Shown piece by piece: positions 1 to 13,500 of a stretch of DNA of 64,000 nt. Position numbers and translations under genes: made by a program. Each line of letters opens with the position of its first letter. Within the stretch, counting starts at the first letter, position 1. This DNA is from Osmia lignaria lignaria (taxonomy: Eukaryota; Arthropoda; Insecta; Hymenoptera; Megachilidae). Location of the stretch: the NCBI RefSeq assembly GCF_051020975.1, contig NC_135034.1, positions 6,138,001 to 6,202,000 on the forward strand, read 5' to 3'. The notes beneath the pieces were generated by a model that saw nothing but the letters and a program-made list of their open reading frames with translations, was not told the origin of the DNA and did no database searches.

Positions 1-3000
1 AGGGAGGTACGGACATGACTCAGATGACTACAAGCTCCTCGGGCTCGAATATGTTAAAGGGGTTGAGAGACGAAACGTCGATTGAAAGGATATTCGAGTG
101 AGACAGCCTGCCAAAAGTAGTATAAGAATTTCTGTGCCGTAGAAAGGACGACGCGACGCGACGCGACGCGAGCTTGGCACGCTCGTTCCTTTAAGTAGAA
201 CAAGTACGCGCGTGGTCAGACGGTAGAAAAACAGCGACGGGAACAAGTTTGGCAAACGCGACGGCGTAAGTAGCAATCTTCTGATCGTAACTCGCTTAAT
301 GGGACGCTGGAATATTCGAGTATTCCTGGTGATTATCGTTTACAGTCGGTCGTTTAGCAATCCGTAAGATTTACGAGGCAACGTTTAGCTAGCAATTGGC
401 CAGTAAACGCGATTGTTATCCAGCCATCCTTAAATAAATATTAAATACCGTGCAGGAGAACCGTAATCGTTGGATTCCGACGAAAATATCGATTTGTCAT
501 TTGCATAATTAAGTCTCTGAAAATTAGGATCCTGGTACAGGTTGTTTGAAGATATTTGAAAAAATCAGAGATGTATCGATCAGGGGAGATAGAAATGATT
601 TTAACGAGTCGAGTTGCTTAGAGTTGTACGCGGTACCCGATTTGCATAGCCTAATTACCATTCTTCGGGGAAGCGTGAACGTTGCTTAATCTATTCCCCT
701 TATCAATGAATGCGAGCTTCTTGGAACGGTTCTTTCACGGTCGCGTGTTCCGTCCATTCATTCGTGGTAGTCCCCAAATGATCCGAATACGCGAAACAAC
801 CCTTGCCACCTTGCCATTTATTTTCTGATTCATTAAAGCTCCCCAGCTCGTGGGTCGCGTACATAATTTTCCTCTTCAACTTACCGTAAGTAGATAATCT
901 TGTTTCAACGTATTCTGATATTAGCTAATTGTAAGTTAATCGTGGAAATTTTATAATTATTCGTAACACTGTTTGCGCATATCTGTTTAACGTGTAAAAA
1001 TGGAATGCATCCGCACCGATTGGTGCAACCACTTCAGAAATCGCGTGTGCGGCAAGTAGCTTGGGCGTGGGACAAGTCAGACGTCTCCGGTGTCTGGCCA
1101 TGACGTTATTCTATCCCTTCTCGCTCGCTCTCGCTTTCTCATCCCAGTTTCATCGCAAGAGCAAGTGAAACGCCGCGTCGTTTGCGCGTCCCAGAGCGTC
1201 GCTTCGAGGCGTCCTCAGGCGCCAGACGATCGTCGTTCGTTCGCGACGCTCCCGCGTTACTTCTTCTTACAAATTTACCAAGTAGTTACGCAGTTCTGTC
1301 GTCTGTCGTTGCGACCGCTACTTGAGCACTCGCCAATCTCGAAATCACCCTGCCAAAAATCTTTCTCGTCCTCATTTTCGATTTTCAATTCACTTTTTTT
1401 CACTCCCCACTGCGGACAATGGAAGCGTGTCAAGAATCCGGCTCTGATTCGTGGACGAGATAACTTTCAGTCGAGGCGACGTATGTAGGAGAACGGAGGG
1501 AAATTATAATTTTAAAAATATAAATTATGGAAATAAGCTTAATTAACAGCTACTTTTCTTTTTTATGCGCGCACGTGTGATTAAGCGGCGTACATAGGTA
1601 GATAAGTAGGTAGACGAACGTAGCCGCACACGAGGTAAATCGACGAAGAGGGTGTCAGGGCGAGGGAGAGGGATCGCTGGTGGGCGGAGGGGATAGTCGA
1701 AACGAAACGGATACACGTATTCGTCGTACACACGTGTACAGCTGACGTAACCCCGGTTTCTAGGGGCAAATAGACCGAAAGGTAATTTCGCCGAGGCATG
1801 TAGGCGGTTATTATGGGTAGCTGACTTTCCATCGTTGGCCTTCCCTCGCTTTCTACCCTATCCCATCGCGTTTACACGAATTTAATGCGTGGACAGCGCT
1901 GTTGCCGCTATTTATGGTCCCTTAGCTTCGTATTAGGCTCGTTCAAGTGACCCTGGATATATTCTAATTGCTTTTTGTTCCTCTGTTTCCATTGAGGTGA
2001 AAATTTGGCAATACGCATTGTCTCTTGCGGAGGGTGCGCGTGTTCTAATTTCGTATCGAATAAAAAGTTCGGTTGATTTTCGATGTGGAACAACACAGTC
2101 GTGATTAACAGACGACATTCGGGTGATGGAACGGGATATTCAATCTAGAATCTCGCGAAATGTGACTCTCGACGAGAAAGTCTTTTTCAAATCTGAACGA
2201 AACGACACGGTCGCTCTCGATGTGTCGATAATAGTGTCATCGATCTATTCTCGTTTTTACATCTGGCTACCAGAGAAACGTTAGTAGAAAGAAAGCAAAG
2301 AAGTATGGTGAAAGTTAAGACGTTAAATTGAATCGTTGGATGGTCGATCTGTCGAGTATCCTTCAAATCAACGTAGTCTTTCGAACGTGTCTAGTTATTT
2401 TTTATAGAAACACCGTAGTCAAAGCATGAAAGAGGCTAGTTAGGATCGAATCATAGTCACTAATTTAATGCGGTGAAATTTGAAAGAGAAACCAAAAATA
2501 GAAGTATATTACAGAGTGTATCGAGAGCTCGGAATGCATAGGATGAAAACGAATGAAAAATCTGTAAAACTCAAAGCGGTGGTTATAAATTTCGTTAGTA
2601 ATATAATGGACACATTTGCCGGTTAAAAAGTGAAAAAATAAATCGATGAAACCTTAGCATGCTATCAATAGCAAAAATAACGCGATGGGTGCATTAAGTC
2701 TGCAACCAGGACACGTGACTCGTTCAGTAATAGCGGCAAGGCTATCGAAGCCGAGAATGAAGCGTTAAAAAATCACGAATCGAAGTGTCGATAACTAAAT
2801 TGAACGCAAATAAAAAGCGCTTTTATCACTTACATTTTAATAACGTATTTGAAAGGAAAGAAAATCTCATCCCTTCGCGCAAACTTACATTTCCATTTTT
2901 AAAGAATCCAACGCTAGTTTAACCAAACGAAGGATTTATTTGTTGCCTGCAAGTATCACGAATCAGTTAGGATAAAATCTTGGCACGATATCTCCGAGCA

Positions 3001-3470
3001 GTACGATTACCATGATGGTTCGATGGGCTCTTTCTACGCATGGAAGTAAATAATTAAGTCGATCGCGCGGGTCATCGTGTCACTCGATACCGAGCATAAG
3101 CGGAGCGCTGCATCGAATCCCCCGAATGCCATTACCTACGTGCCACGACCTAGATCTACATACGCACTGCCCACCAGTGCACTGGGACGTGTGAACGCAT
3201 TTGCTACAAGTAGAAAAAAAGTTCCTTTATTTGATTTTATCACAGAAAATAGGGGTGATTATGCATCTTTGGTTTTTACAGGGTCATCTGTTTTAACGTT
3301 TCGGAATGACCTTGGTGGGAAGGTTCGCGTTTATAGGAACTTTATGGGAAGTAGATTGAGTACGTTACGAAAGAGTCTGTATATAAAATGTAGAGTGTGA
3401 ATAAAGCTTAAAAGCGTAAAGAAGAGAAGGCTGTAAGGTGTATACGGGGCCGGTGTATCCACGATGGTCG
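1..3470. other. 5' flanking region, no gene recognised
   Basis: I see no coding exon here. A short tandem of the pentamer gacgc lies near 148-170. The stretch 1080-1490 is somewhat GC-richer and open on the + strand, but its translation has no recognisable domain and no supported splice link to the channel. It could hold an upstream promoter or untranslated exon of cac. Confidence 0.4.
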
Positions 3471-3479
3471 TGGCTCGCT

Positions 3480-3517
3480 TGACGTCACTGAGCAAAATGG
3501 CGGCCGTGGTGACGTCA
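3480..3517. promoter_or_regulatory. Paired CRE palindromes flanking a YY1/Pho-like motif (candidate promoter core)
   Basis: Two perfect TGACGTCA palindromes, the binding site of CREB/ATF bZIP factors, sit at 3480-3487 and 3510-3517, exactly 30 bp apart (about three helical turns). Between them, at 3494-3504, is AAAATGGCGGC, which matches the YY1/Pleiohomeotic core. The surrounding 3480-3680 stretch is GC- and CpG-rich compared with its AT-rich neighbourhood. The position, under 1 kb upstream of the proposed first coding exon, fits a promoter of cac. Function is inferred from motif identity only. Confidence 0.55.
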
Positions 3518-3985
3518 CCGGGAGGGGGGACCCCCTCTGCCGAGGTGGCTCCGCAACGTCGGTCGACGATAGCCTCGATATCGTACGGATGCCAGAGAAT
3601 CGTAGGAGGGTTTTAGGGTGTCGGAAGGGTCGGACGGGTCGGACGGGTGGGCGCCGCGCCGCGCCGTGACGCTAGCTGATTTTTGGCAGGATCCTTTCGA
3701 GCATTCAGAGGGCGACGTTAGCCGGCTTTTCGGGTAACGATCGCGGCTTCTACTAGCTGACGCCACTCCTCGTCCTCGTACACGCGTTATGGAGTCTGCT
3801 TTTCGACCTGGAACCGCTGGACCGGTTGGTCCAGCTTCGAGGAATTGGGTGACGATGGTTTGACCGATGTTGTTTCTTGGATTTCTTCGATCGATCCATT
3901 GTCATTTGTCCACGTGGTAGGGAAAAGTAGGGACACGAGTCGGATGCATCATAGCACAATCACTCTGTAGGCTTATTTGCTATAT

Positions 3986-4124
3986 ACACCCACAGCCAAG
4001 AAATTTGGAAACATATTTGAATTGTTTTAAAAAATAATTAAAAATGTACTATAAGTGATTCTTATGCAATGCAGTTGAATTATTTATTTAAAAAATCTCT
4101 TTGTTTCCAAACTTCTTGGCGGTA
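3986..4124. mobile_element. Small terminal-inverted-repeat element (MITE-like)
   Basis: The left end near 3993 reads cagccaagaaatttggaaac and the right end, ending near 4122, is its imperfect reverse complement (ttgtttccaaacttcttggc). The two arms enclose an AT-rich core of about 90 bp. This is the form of a non-autonomous DNA-transposon relic. There is no coding capacity, and the exact edges and target duplication are not clear. Confidence 0.6.
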
Positions 4125-4430
4125 TTGTTGCTGAACAATAGCATAATGATCGTGATTGAAGAAAAAATTGACTTGTTGGTTGTGAGAGAGCCCTTATTGT
4201 TGCGCACGTGGAGCAGAGCGGCGATTGGACTGAGCACCTTGAATCCCTGCGATCCAGGGCGGTGGTAGCGGCTCGGCTCACTCGAGCTACGATCCTTAGC
4301 TGGCCGCCAATTCGACCCTCCTCCCTTCTTTTTTCCCTCTGCCCTTTCTTCCGCTCGAATCTCTTCCTCTCGACCGTTCTGTCGGCTGAACGTTAACTTC
4401 TATTCGTGGCGCGTGGGCCGTGCTTCAAGG

Positions 4431-4558
4431 ATGAATCGGTGCTGGAGCACTGTATATTTAGCCGTACGTTGCCTCCCTACCATGTTCCATACGTCAGGGC
4501 TGGCCAATTCCCGCCCTCCCAGCAGGGAAGTTGTCCGAATACTTGGACAGGACTGTAG
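4431..4558 (+). CDS. cac: cac exon 1 (proposed first coding exon, N-terminus)
   Basis: This is a proposed exon. The frame is open from 4269, its first ATG is at 4431 (A at -3) and a second in-frame ATG is at 4482 (ACC before it). It ends at a donor, TAG|GTAGCT, that leaves two bases of a codon, which is exactly the phase needed by the strong acceptor at 7126; the split codon becomes AGG (Arg 43). Residues 1-42 are a cytoplasmic N-terminal segment without a recognisable motif. N-termini of Cav2 channels are poorly conserved, so homology does not help. Alternatives are an initiator in an exon outside or elsewhere in the 5' region, or initiation at the Met at 7505. Confidence 0.5.
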
Positions 4559-7500
4559 GTAGCTTCGTTAGAGGATAGAGTCTAAGTTATCTTGAAAATT
4601 TCAGTCACCATGATGCCTATCGCGCTTCGACGTTGAATTTGAAGGATATTTTTCTTTTCTTTTTTTTTTTTTTTTCGAGAAACTTAGGAATAAAAGAGTC
4701 GAGTGTCGGTGGCTGACTAAACGACTTCTGAAAGGGTTAACGCGAGAATCATGCAGACCGATACAAGAATTTTCAAGGGGATCCGTCCGAGCGCCGCGTG
4801 TCACGTCTTTCATATTGATTTCCCGAAAGATATTAATAACTCTTGAGAAGTATCGTCGATAACTGATGAGCCATAATAAACTTTTAAGTGTCGTCCCAGT
4901 TGCTGCGAATAGACACTAATCTCTATGCTCCTCGACGCTGAAAGATTTCTCTATCAGCTGGTATGCGGAGCGAAACGATCGAAAATCGGTATCCTCTCTG
5001 TTGCCTCTCTTCGTGTTACTCCTGAACACTTTAAAAAGGGATAAAACTTGAAATTCTAAGAACCTATTTTCTCTTAACAAACTACTTTTCATTAAAAAAA
5101 TTGCAATCTCTATAAACTTCATCATTAAGAACGAATTATCGATTCTTCTTCTTTTTTTTTTTTTTTCTTTTCATGGTATTGTTCAGTAGTCAGAAAGTGA
5201 AAAGGCATCTCTTTCAACACGATAGAATAAACTGAAACCGAACCATCAATTCATGAAACGTTTCAATTAGATCGGATTTTGGTAACGGCATTAGTCTGAC
5301 CATTAGCCGACCTATTCTACTGAACTCTGATCCGTCGCGAGCACTTTCAATAAACAAGATTCCAAGCCTTTCACGAACTCGAACGTTTGTAAACGAGACT
5401 ATGAAACGGACGATTTTTTGGTTCGTTGTTCGTATTAACCATTATGTATTATGAATAACAGGAGTTCTACATACATTTATGGTTATCGTTTGATAATCAT
5501 CAGGACACCATTCTTTCTTCTTCCTCCTCTAAATCATTCTTTCATTTCGATGCTTGATAACAGATAACGATCGAAAGGGTGAAATTCCGAAACTTTTTGT
5601 ACCGTATATAATCAGCAATTGGTTGCACTTGTTGCTGTCGTAATAATAACGAGGGAAACGACGAGGGAAAAGTGGAATTAGGCAATCGTTTTTCCGGGGA
5701 ATCGTTGAAAAGCAGTGTAGATTCATTTTCGAGAGTATTATCGATCTTTCCGTTACGAGGCAAGCTCTATCAATTATTCGAAGGCTCGATTTTAATAATT
5801 CAGAGACGCTCGGCTGGAGGCAGAAACGAACGGGCAATCTGGTACGAGGAGTTGCTTTCGATCCGACCGCGTTTCCTCGCGTTTAATGACTTTATATACC
5901 GTGTTGGAAGGGGTGTTTTAAATTCGTTTAGAAGCTAACGGATTGCATCGTGGCAACTTCTCCCCTTGAAATTGAACTGTCCGTCTGGTGTTGGGCGCAT
6001 CTAATGGTATCTAGCATGCGTTGAGCTTTTATTTTTTTTTTGTGTGTTTTATAACAGATTTGTAAGAGGAATTATGGGATATACATCATTGCTTGCAAGC
6101 TGTAAGAGCGATCGTTACATCGATAGTAACGTTGTTATCGTTATTACGACATCGTGGCTGACTGATAATGCCATGTTAATGCGTTTCGTATGTAGGAAGT
6201 ATAGCGTGGGTGGTAAATTATCCTTGTCAACGGTAATGGACCTCGTATATGCGGTTAGGTATATTAAATTAAATCGTTATTAATTGGTCGAGTTACTCGC
6301 TTCTGGAGCTCCCAATTACCCTCGAAGATTTTGTAAAGTTGGAAAAGCAAAAGGAAGGTAGATGGAAAAATTCGACCAGCTATTTACTTGAGAAAATCCA
6401 TCGAGTAATTCATTGTGCATTCTCAAGATTCAATAGTAGGCAAACTTGAAACGTCAATGATGTTGCTGTATGCATCGAATAAACGGGCCGAGTGTCTGTC
6501 TCCATTTGAATAAATCTCGGAATTAATATCTCTATCTGGCATAGCCGTAAAGAAACGGGGACACCATTTGAAGAAGCTGACTCTTTGCCATTACAAATCG
6601 TGTATCATTCGATTACTCTCGTTGTATCGGGGTAAAAAGGCATCGAGTCTCTGGCCTTCTCGAAAGAATTTAAAGAGTACTTTAGGCCAGGAAAATCATA
6701 AATGCAACTACGATCGATTCGGTAGGGAATCCTTTTCTTCTTTGATAGTAATGGGTAATTGGTTTTATGCAACACCCTGTATACGTTTCGATAATCGAGG
6801 GGTCGCGGACATGCAGCAGCATGCAGGGATCCTTGTCACGAGTTATTGCATTACCGGCTACCTTGATTGCACTTTCCTACGAGGAAAGGCCGTGCATACA
6901 GGCGGGGGATCGTAACTTTGCAAAAGTCTCGGCTAATGCAGTTAATTAATCATAGCGACGCGTTACACGTTCAGCCATTAACGACCTCTCTCGCAGGACA
7001 TTTCGAAACGTGGAGTTTCCCGAAGTCCGTGTCACTGCTGATTCGACGTTACGCTTGGCTATCTTTATTATCGCTTTGAATTTTCTCCAACAACTAACAA
7101 GCCTTGGTGTTCGTGTGCTTTCCAGGTTGGCAGCGCAAGAGGCGGCACAAAGGGACCCTGGATACGCGAGTCAGTACAGGAGAAGGCCGAGGTTGGCCGG
7201 ACTGAGTGGTCTCGGTGACTGGACTAGCTTTGGAGGGGAGGTAAGAGCCAGCTCAGCTTGAAAAAGCTTCGTCTGAGATATTCGTTAATTGCGGCTTCTC
7301 CTCTTACCATGCCGCTCACCCTGTTCGCGAATTATTCTCCCTCGTTTTACCAGCTTCTTCCTTCTTGTTGCACCACCAGTCCCCTCGAAAAAGTATCTTC
7401 CTTCCGATATATGTAATTTAATTTAATTGATATTTAAATAAATAGTAGGGTGAAAGGAAAAAAAACAAAAATGTAAATGCAAACAGGTACCTGGTCTGGT

Positions 7501-10500
7501 GGACATGGCGCCAGGCCGGGATCAGGGCGGAGGGGCGGGTGGCGGTGGGGGAGGCGGCAAGGGCACCACCTCGTTGTTCATCCTGTCGGAGGATAACTGC
7601 ATCAGGAAGCATACACGCTTCATAATCGAGTGGCCGCCCTTCGAGTACGCCGTCCTGCTCACCATCATCGCCAATTGCGTGGTCCTCGCCCTCGAGGAGC
7701 ACCTGCCAAAGCAGGACAAGACCATACTCGCACAGAAGCTCGAGGCCACGGAAATCTACTTCCTCGGCATCTTCTGCGTCGAGGCGAGCCTCAAGATCCT
7801 CGCCCTTGGCTTCGTCCTCCACCGTGGCTCTTATCTGCGCAACATCTGGAACATCATGGATTTCTTCGTCGTGGTGACCGGGTGAGAGGACCATTTTCTA
7901 TCTTATCTATATCGTGGTTCTTTTTCCTTTCTTCAAATATTACGTCTTTCGGGTTAACTTTAACCAACCGGTGATCCCTGTTTTCGGTATCATCAAATAA
8001 GAAATATGCTTTCTGCGTCTATAACGATTTTGTAACAGTGCTTATTTTTCGATAAAATACACCTAAAACTATTTCCAGTGATCGTCAACTTTCATACTTA
8101 TTGTCAGTTCGAAATAGTCTCACCCCTTGAAGTAGTACAGGTCACTATGTACGAGAATGAAAATTTGGTTAAAATTACGGACAACCGAAAACAGGGATAC
8201 GCAAACGATTCGCGAGAAGTCATCACTGGTCATATCGTTTCACCCCTATACTCTCATTCATCGCGTGTTGTCACGGTCACGATTCAACCAAAATTCTCTC
8301 ATTCCCTCCCTCGTTTTCTCCTCCGTACAAACGAACGACCGCATTCTTGCTCTTTCCACACTTTCTCTCTCTCTGTCTCTCTGTCTATCCTTTTTATTGA
8401 CACTCTTGTCCACCTCGAAACACGGTGTTCGAGCGAAGCAGACAACACGGAGAGGAAAACAGTGGACGAGGAGAATGTTTCTTGGTCAGGCTCCCTAAAA
8501 CGCGTTATCTCCGTACAAAAAAAAAAAAAGAAAAAAAAACGAACCAAACAGACCATAATCGCGATTAAGTGACCAATCTGTTTACGGAGAAAGCCTTTCT
8601 AAAATCGATATGTTCTTTGCATTTTCTTAAGAAGAAACAATGATTGATAGAAATAAAATAAATTGTCTGAACGAAGCATGAATGATAGAAAGGATCTTTC
8701 TCCATAAGCTTAAGATTTAAAGAAAAGAAAAAAAAAAAAAAATACACGTCGATCGGTTTCTACGGCCGAACAGATAGATTCTAGAGTAATCCTTGGATTA
8801 GGTCGATGACCGTGTTCGCCGAAACAAACGTGGACGTCGACCTGCGTATGCTACGTTCCTTCAGGGTCCTCAGACCGCTAAAGCTGGTTTCGAAAATTCC
8901 AAGTGAGTCTAGACAAAAGTTGTGCGCAAAACGGCGGCAAATGATTTGCAAATGCCGTCATTGTAACAGTATAAACAGTATAAACACAGAGTGCAGTAAC
9001 AGAGAACTCAGTCGATCAGCTGATTGATTATCCATTACTAAAACCAAATTGAAATCTTTTTTATTCTTATATCCCCGTTGTTCCTGGCAGTTTGTTTGTG
9101 CGTTCGACTAGTGTCTCCTTGTTAGTTTTAAACGTTTCTTGATATTTTTTTAATCAGACACACACTCTTAGACTCCCGTCGATCATTTAGATTCTCTGTC
9201 AGTTTCTGTCTGTCTATCTGTCTGTCTATCTTTCTCTGTCTCTCTTTGCTTTAGTTGACACGTTGGGTGGACGTTTTTTAGTTCTGGCAAGCAAGATCGG
9301 CATCATACTTAAGCTAACTTAATATAACAGTATCTGCGTGTGTACTTGACACTTTTCTACAGGGTCTATAGCTATATCATCGTAAACAGGAATGATTGTT
9401 TGCGTAAAGGCGTACTTTTCTTTTAGAGAAAATTCATATCGAACATTACTTTACGTGATTGGATTTATTTAAATGGGGCACGTTCGGATACATTTGAAAA
9501 TTAATTTATTTATTTTCAAGCGAACCGTTGATTTGGGATTAATTCATCGAGCTTCGGTTAATACTTATAAAAAATATATATTAATTTGATTTTTACTCAA
9601 GAAATCAGCCCATTTACGATTGCACCACGATCGAAGCTGGACCCTGTATACAGGGTGAATCATGTAGATACGTTGAGTCTTTCTACTAATCTATGCCTTA
9701 GTTTCCATCCTTTTTAGTTTCCTTCTTTAGTTTCCCGATTGAAACGTGTGGTTTTGAGCGTTGCGTTCCGTTTGATCGTTGATTGACCATCATCACTTTA
9801 GAGGCTATGGGTGTATTAGATCAGTTGATTGACGCTAGATGATCGTTGACAGTTGATCGATATTAATTCAATTCAATTATACGTATATTTATTATATATT
9901 CTGTGTCCACGTGGTTTGCGTAATCTCCAGTGTCTCTCTATATACATTTTACACGTAATATATAACTCTATACTGTCTCTCTCTATTATAATATAGAAGA
10001 GTTGCGTGAAATATTAGTCGCTAGCATTTATTATTCAGTTATTTTAGATCTGTCTTCTCTATATGCACAAGTTGTTCGTACTTTTTAGAGCGTTTTAAAC
10101 GACGACGAATTAGACACACACGCACGTTACACACATGGGGGAGAGAATCTTGAACATTTCCATCGAAAGCTTCGATCTTTCGTTTTCTTTTCTTCTTTCA
10201 TTTGGTCGCTACTATAAAACTGAACGCGAATAAGAGAGAAAAAAGAAATCTATATGCATTTCCAATTAAAAAAAAAAAAAAAAAAAAGAAAGAAAATTAT
10301 TATTTCTGTCAAATACAAACAACCATAGTAAAAGGACAAGGAGAAGTTTCTTTCAACGTCAGTAATGAACATTTACTTGAGAAAAACACACGCACACGCT
10401 CACGAAAAAAAAAATTAATTAATTAATTAAAAGAAGAAACACAAAAACAGTACTGGCCTGCAGGTGTCATTGTTGAATTAGCAGTCACTGACTGATAGAA

Positions 10501-13500
10501 TTGACCTTAAGTTGAGTAAAAACAAATACGTACGTGTTCTAGAGCAAGTAAAGTATTCGAGCAAGCTCGTGTTTGCTATTATAGAAAAGTCGTACCTTTT
10601 AGACAGCCTCGAGGGACCGAGACTTCTAGATCTAGAGATTTCTTTAGACCTTACCGAGGTGACCCTCCACCCTTTCCCTTTCCTTCAAACTTCTCTCTTT
10701 TGTGCCATTTATTAAGAAAAAAGAGAGAACATTGCAGCAGAAGCATTGGGATATGAAAAAGTTGTTGATCTTTGGAAGCATCGGGGGTATGGATTCACCT
10801 CTTGAAACGTGAATGAAGATCTCGTGGATCCTCTAGTTTAAGATACCCTTCTATCCTTGCTTTTTTCATTCGTAGATTTAATGAAATAGTGGCGTGTATA
10901 AGGGCTCGAACACGAGAGTAGTTACGTTAGGGTGTTGATACTTTTGAACATTCGTCGTGGTCGTTCACGATTCAAAGACGCTTCTTTATTCATCTTTTAT
11001 TATAATATTTTATTGAAATTCTAAAGTGGTATAATGCGATGACCGCGACGGATGTTACATTTATAACATCCGTTAGAATAAAGTTGCAGCCGTTAGAAAT
11101 ATATTCAGGGGTGTTTAAAATTAGCGAGTCGCGCGAGTAATTTAATAACAACTTCCTCTCCGCTATCGAACCTCTTTTCTGGTAATTACATCGTAAAACA
11201 TTCACCTTCCTCTCATAGTTAACGCCATTCTCGGTTATCGATGGGTATTTTGTCAATTTCCTGTAAATATTCAAATGATTACTTCAAAGAGCCTATAATA
11301 GTCGCGTTAAATTTTATTTTCAGAAAAATAGATGTTGCTAGCTAATTATTACAATTAATGCCTTGTGAAAGATGAATCGTTCTAATTAACGTTTCAAGCC
11401 TGTTGTAATTTCGAACGATATTCAAAGCGATTGTTAGCCCATCGGTAATCATACCTCCCCGCTTCCACGCTTTCGATATTTAAACATTCTCATTCAATTC
11501 CGATCGTATCGATAATAAGTCAAATTGATTCCCTTCGAAACCGTTCAGTTCAGTCCTTTCGCGAGGATAGTTTAAGAGGTAATCCAGCGATGCGCTAATT
11601 CGATAAGCTAATCCAAAGCTGCGAGAATCGAGACTCTAGCTTCTCAATCTTTTGTCTTTGGGTACGCTCGTAGAATCAACCCGGGACTAACTTTGGTCCC
11701 ATTTCATCCTATACTACTCAAAATTGTCTTATTTAACTTGAATCTGGCTGCTAAATTACAGAGTTACACAGTCTGTCAATGAAATTTCCGTAGACCTCGT
11801 AAAACTTTCAACGTTGTACAATTTCGATTAGTTACGAGAATAATGCAAATGTATTATTTATTCCTTTGCTCAGAAATCGTACAACGTGACAAGCTATACG
11901 GGACGTTTTTTTCATCGACTGTAACTGAAATATCATTATCCATGAAAGTTGATTTAGAAACGAACAGTTTAAAAACGATAGAGTCGTTCCTCGACCAGAG
12001 CATCATCCCGTTAGAGTGATATTCATTCCCAGAGTTCCCTCGGGTTAGGCCATAGAAACGCTAGTTAACCACCTAGTTGTGTAGTCTAAGTACTTAAGTA
12101 GCCTGAGTATTAGTGTAATAGAGTAGTAAGTAGTAAAGTGTGGCGGGGTGTGTGTGTTTTGGGGCAGGTTCATCACGGCGTTCTCGCAGGGCATAGAACT
12201 GGATATGGATCTGCGCACGTTGCGTGCGATACGCGTGTTGCGACCGCTCAAACTTGTCTCCGGCATACCGAGTGAGTAGCGTTTCAAATACAATCGGCCA
12301 CGAAAAATCCAGCCGAAACGAATCAAAAAAAGAAAGAAAAAAAAAAAAACAATTGCCTCTCGTTAATCGTTTCTCTCTATCGTTTTCTATTTCATTTATT
12401 TTTCTTTTTCCTGTTTTCTTTCGCCAGCCAACGATTTTTCCAAACGGATCGATCGATCGGCTGGCAGATTACGCGACGATCAGTTGAAAATGTTGAAATT
12501 TTACACGTGAGCGAGCGATTTATATATTTTCCTTTTCTTTTTTCCTCTCTTTGGTTATTTTATTCATTGAATTAGAGGAAGCAAACGCGAGGCACACGGT
12601 GCTCGAGGAACGCGCGTCGATGGCTTTTATTTCCTGGCGCCTGGAATTCGGATACTTCGTGAGTCGACTGGATATCCGTTCCTTCGGAACGTTTCTATTT
12701 ATCGATTTTAGATACTGCATAGAAACGATTACGAGCGAACCGATCATTTATTGTTTTTTTTTCAGACACGAAGCTCGTAGATCAGTGTAGTGTGATATTG
12801 TTGCAGGTACGCTGCCGTTCATAAATATCCGGACACTTTTTTTTTTTTTTATCTTCATCGAAATGAGAAATGTACCACGTGTAATTTATCGAACGACAAA
12901 TAGGTCCTCTAAAAAAAAATGTCCGGATACTTATGAACGGTATCGTATATATTTCTATATCTTATATCTATATATTTACACGTAGATGCCTTGCAACGCT
13001 AGAACGATTATTTTGTTTATACGTAGCACCACCCAAATAGATCTATCTTTTCAGAGTTGTATGCTGTGTCCATGTAACAACGAAGTATCCCAATTGTTTA
13101 GCCGCTAGAGTAATCGGAGAAAGAAATGTAACGAAACGAAAGTTTTTCACGGGGGTAAAAAGCGAAAGAAAAGAAAACGACCGTGAATTGTATTTAAATA
13201 TAACGAAACATGTACTTACGTTTGTTCGTATCCGCGCGCGATTCCCCGAGCAGCGGAGGGAAAAATGGAGAAAACGCGACACGGTTACCGGTCGAACAAA
13301 GAACACGTGAATCGCTCCGTGGAATCGTTGGTTGGACCTAATTACTCCTGGCGAATTTTTTGCAAACAGGTCTCCAGGTGGTGCTCAAGTCCATCATCAA
13401 GGCGATGGCGCCGCTTCTGCAGATCGGCTTGCTGGTGCTGTTCGCCATCGTGATATTCGCCATCATCGGTCTCGAATTTTATTCGGGAACGTTGCATAAA

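Noticed and set aside
3077..3400. 107-codon ORF upstream of the promoter-like patch
   Set aside because: No recognisable domain, no splice link in the phase required by the 7126 exon, ordinary intergenic composition.
7505..7507. ATG in exon 3 as the channel start
   Set aside because: Possible, but the in-phase upstream exon 7126-7240 and a matching exon at 4431-4558 make a more upstream start likelier.
7418..7894. 158-codon minus-strand ORF overlapping cac exon 3
   Set aside because: Antisense shadow of a conserved, GC-rich coding exon with clear channel homology on the + strand.
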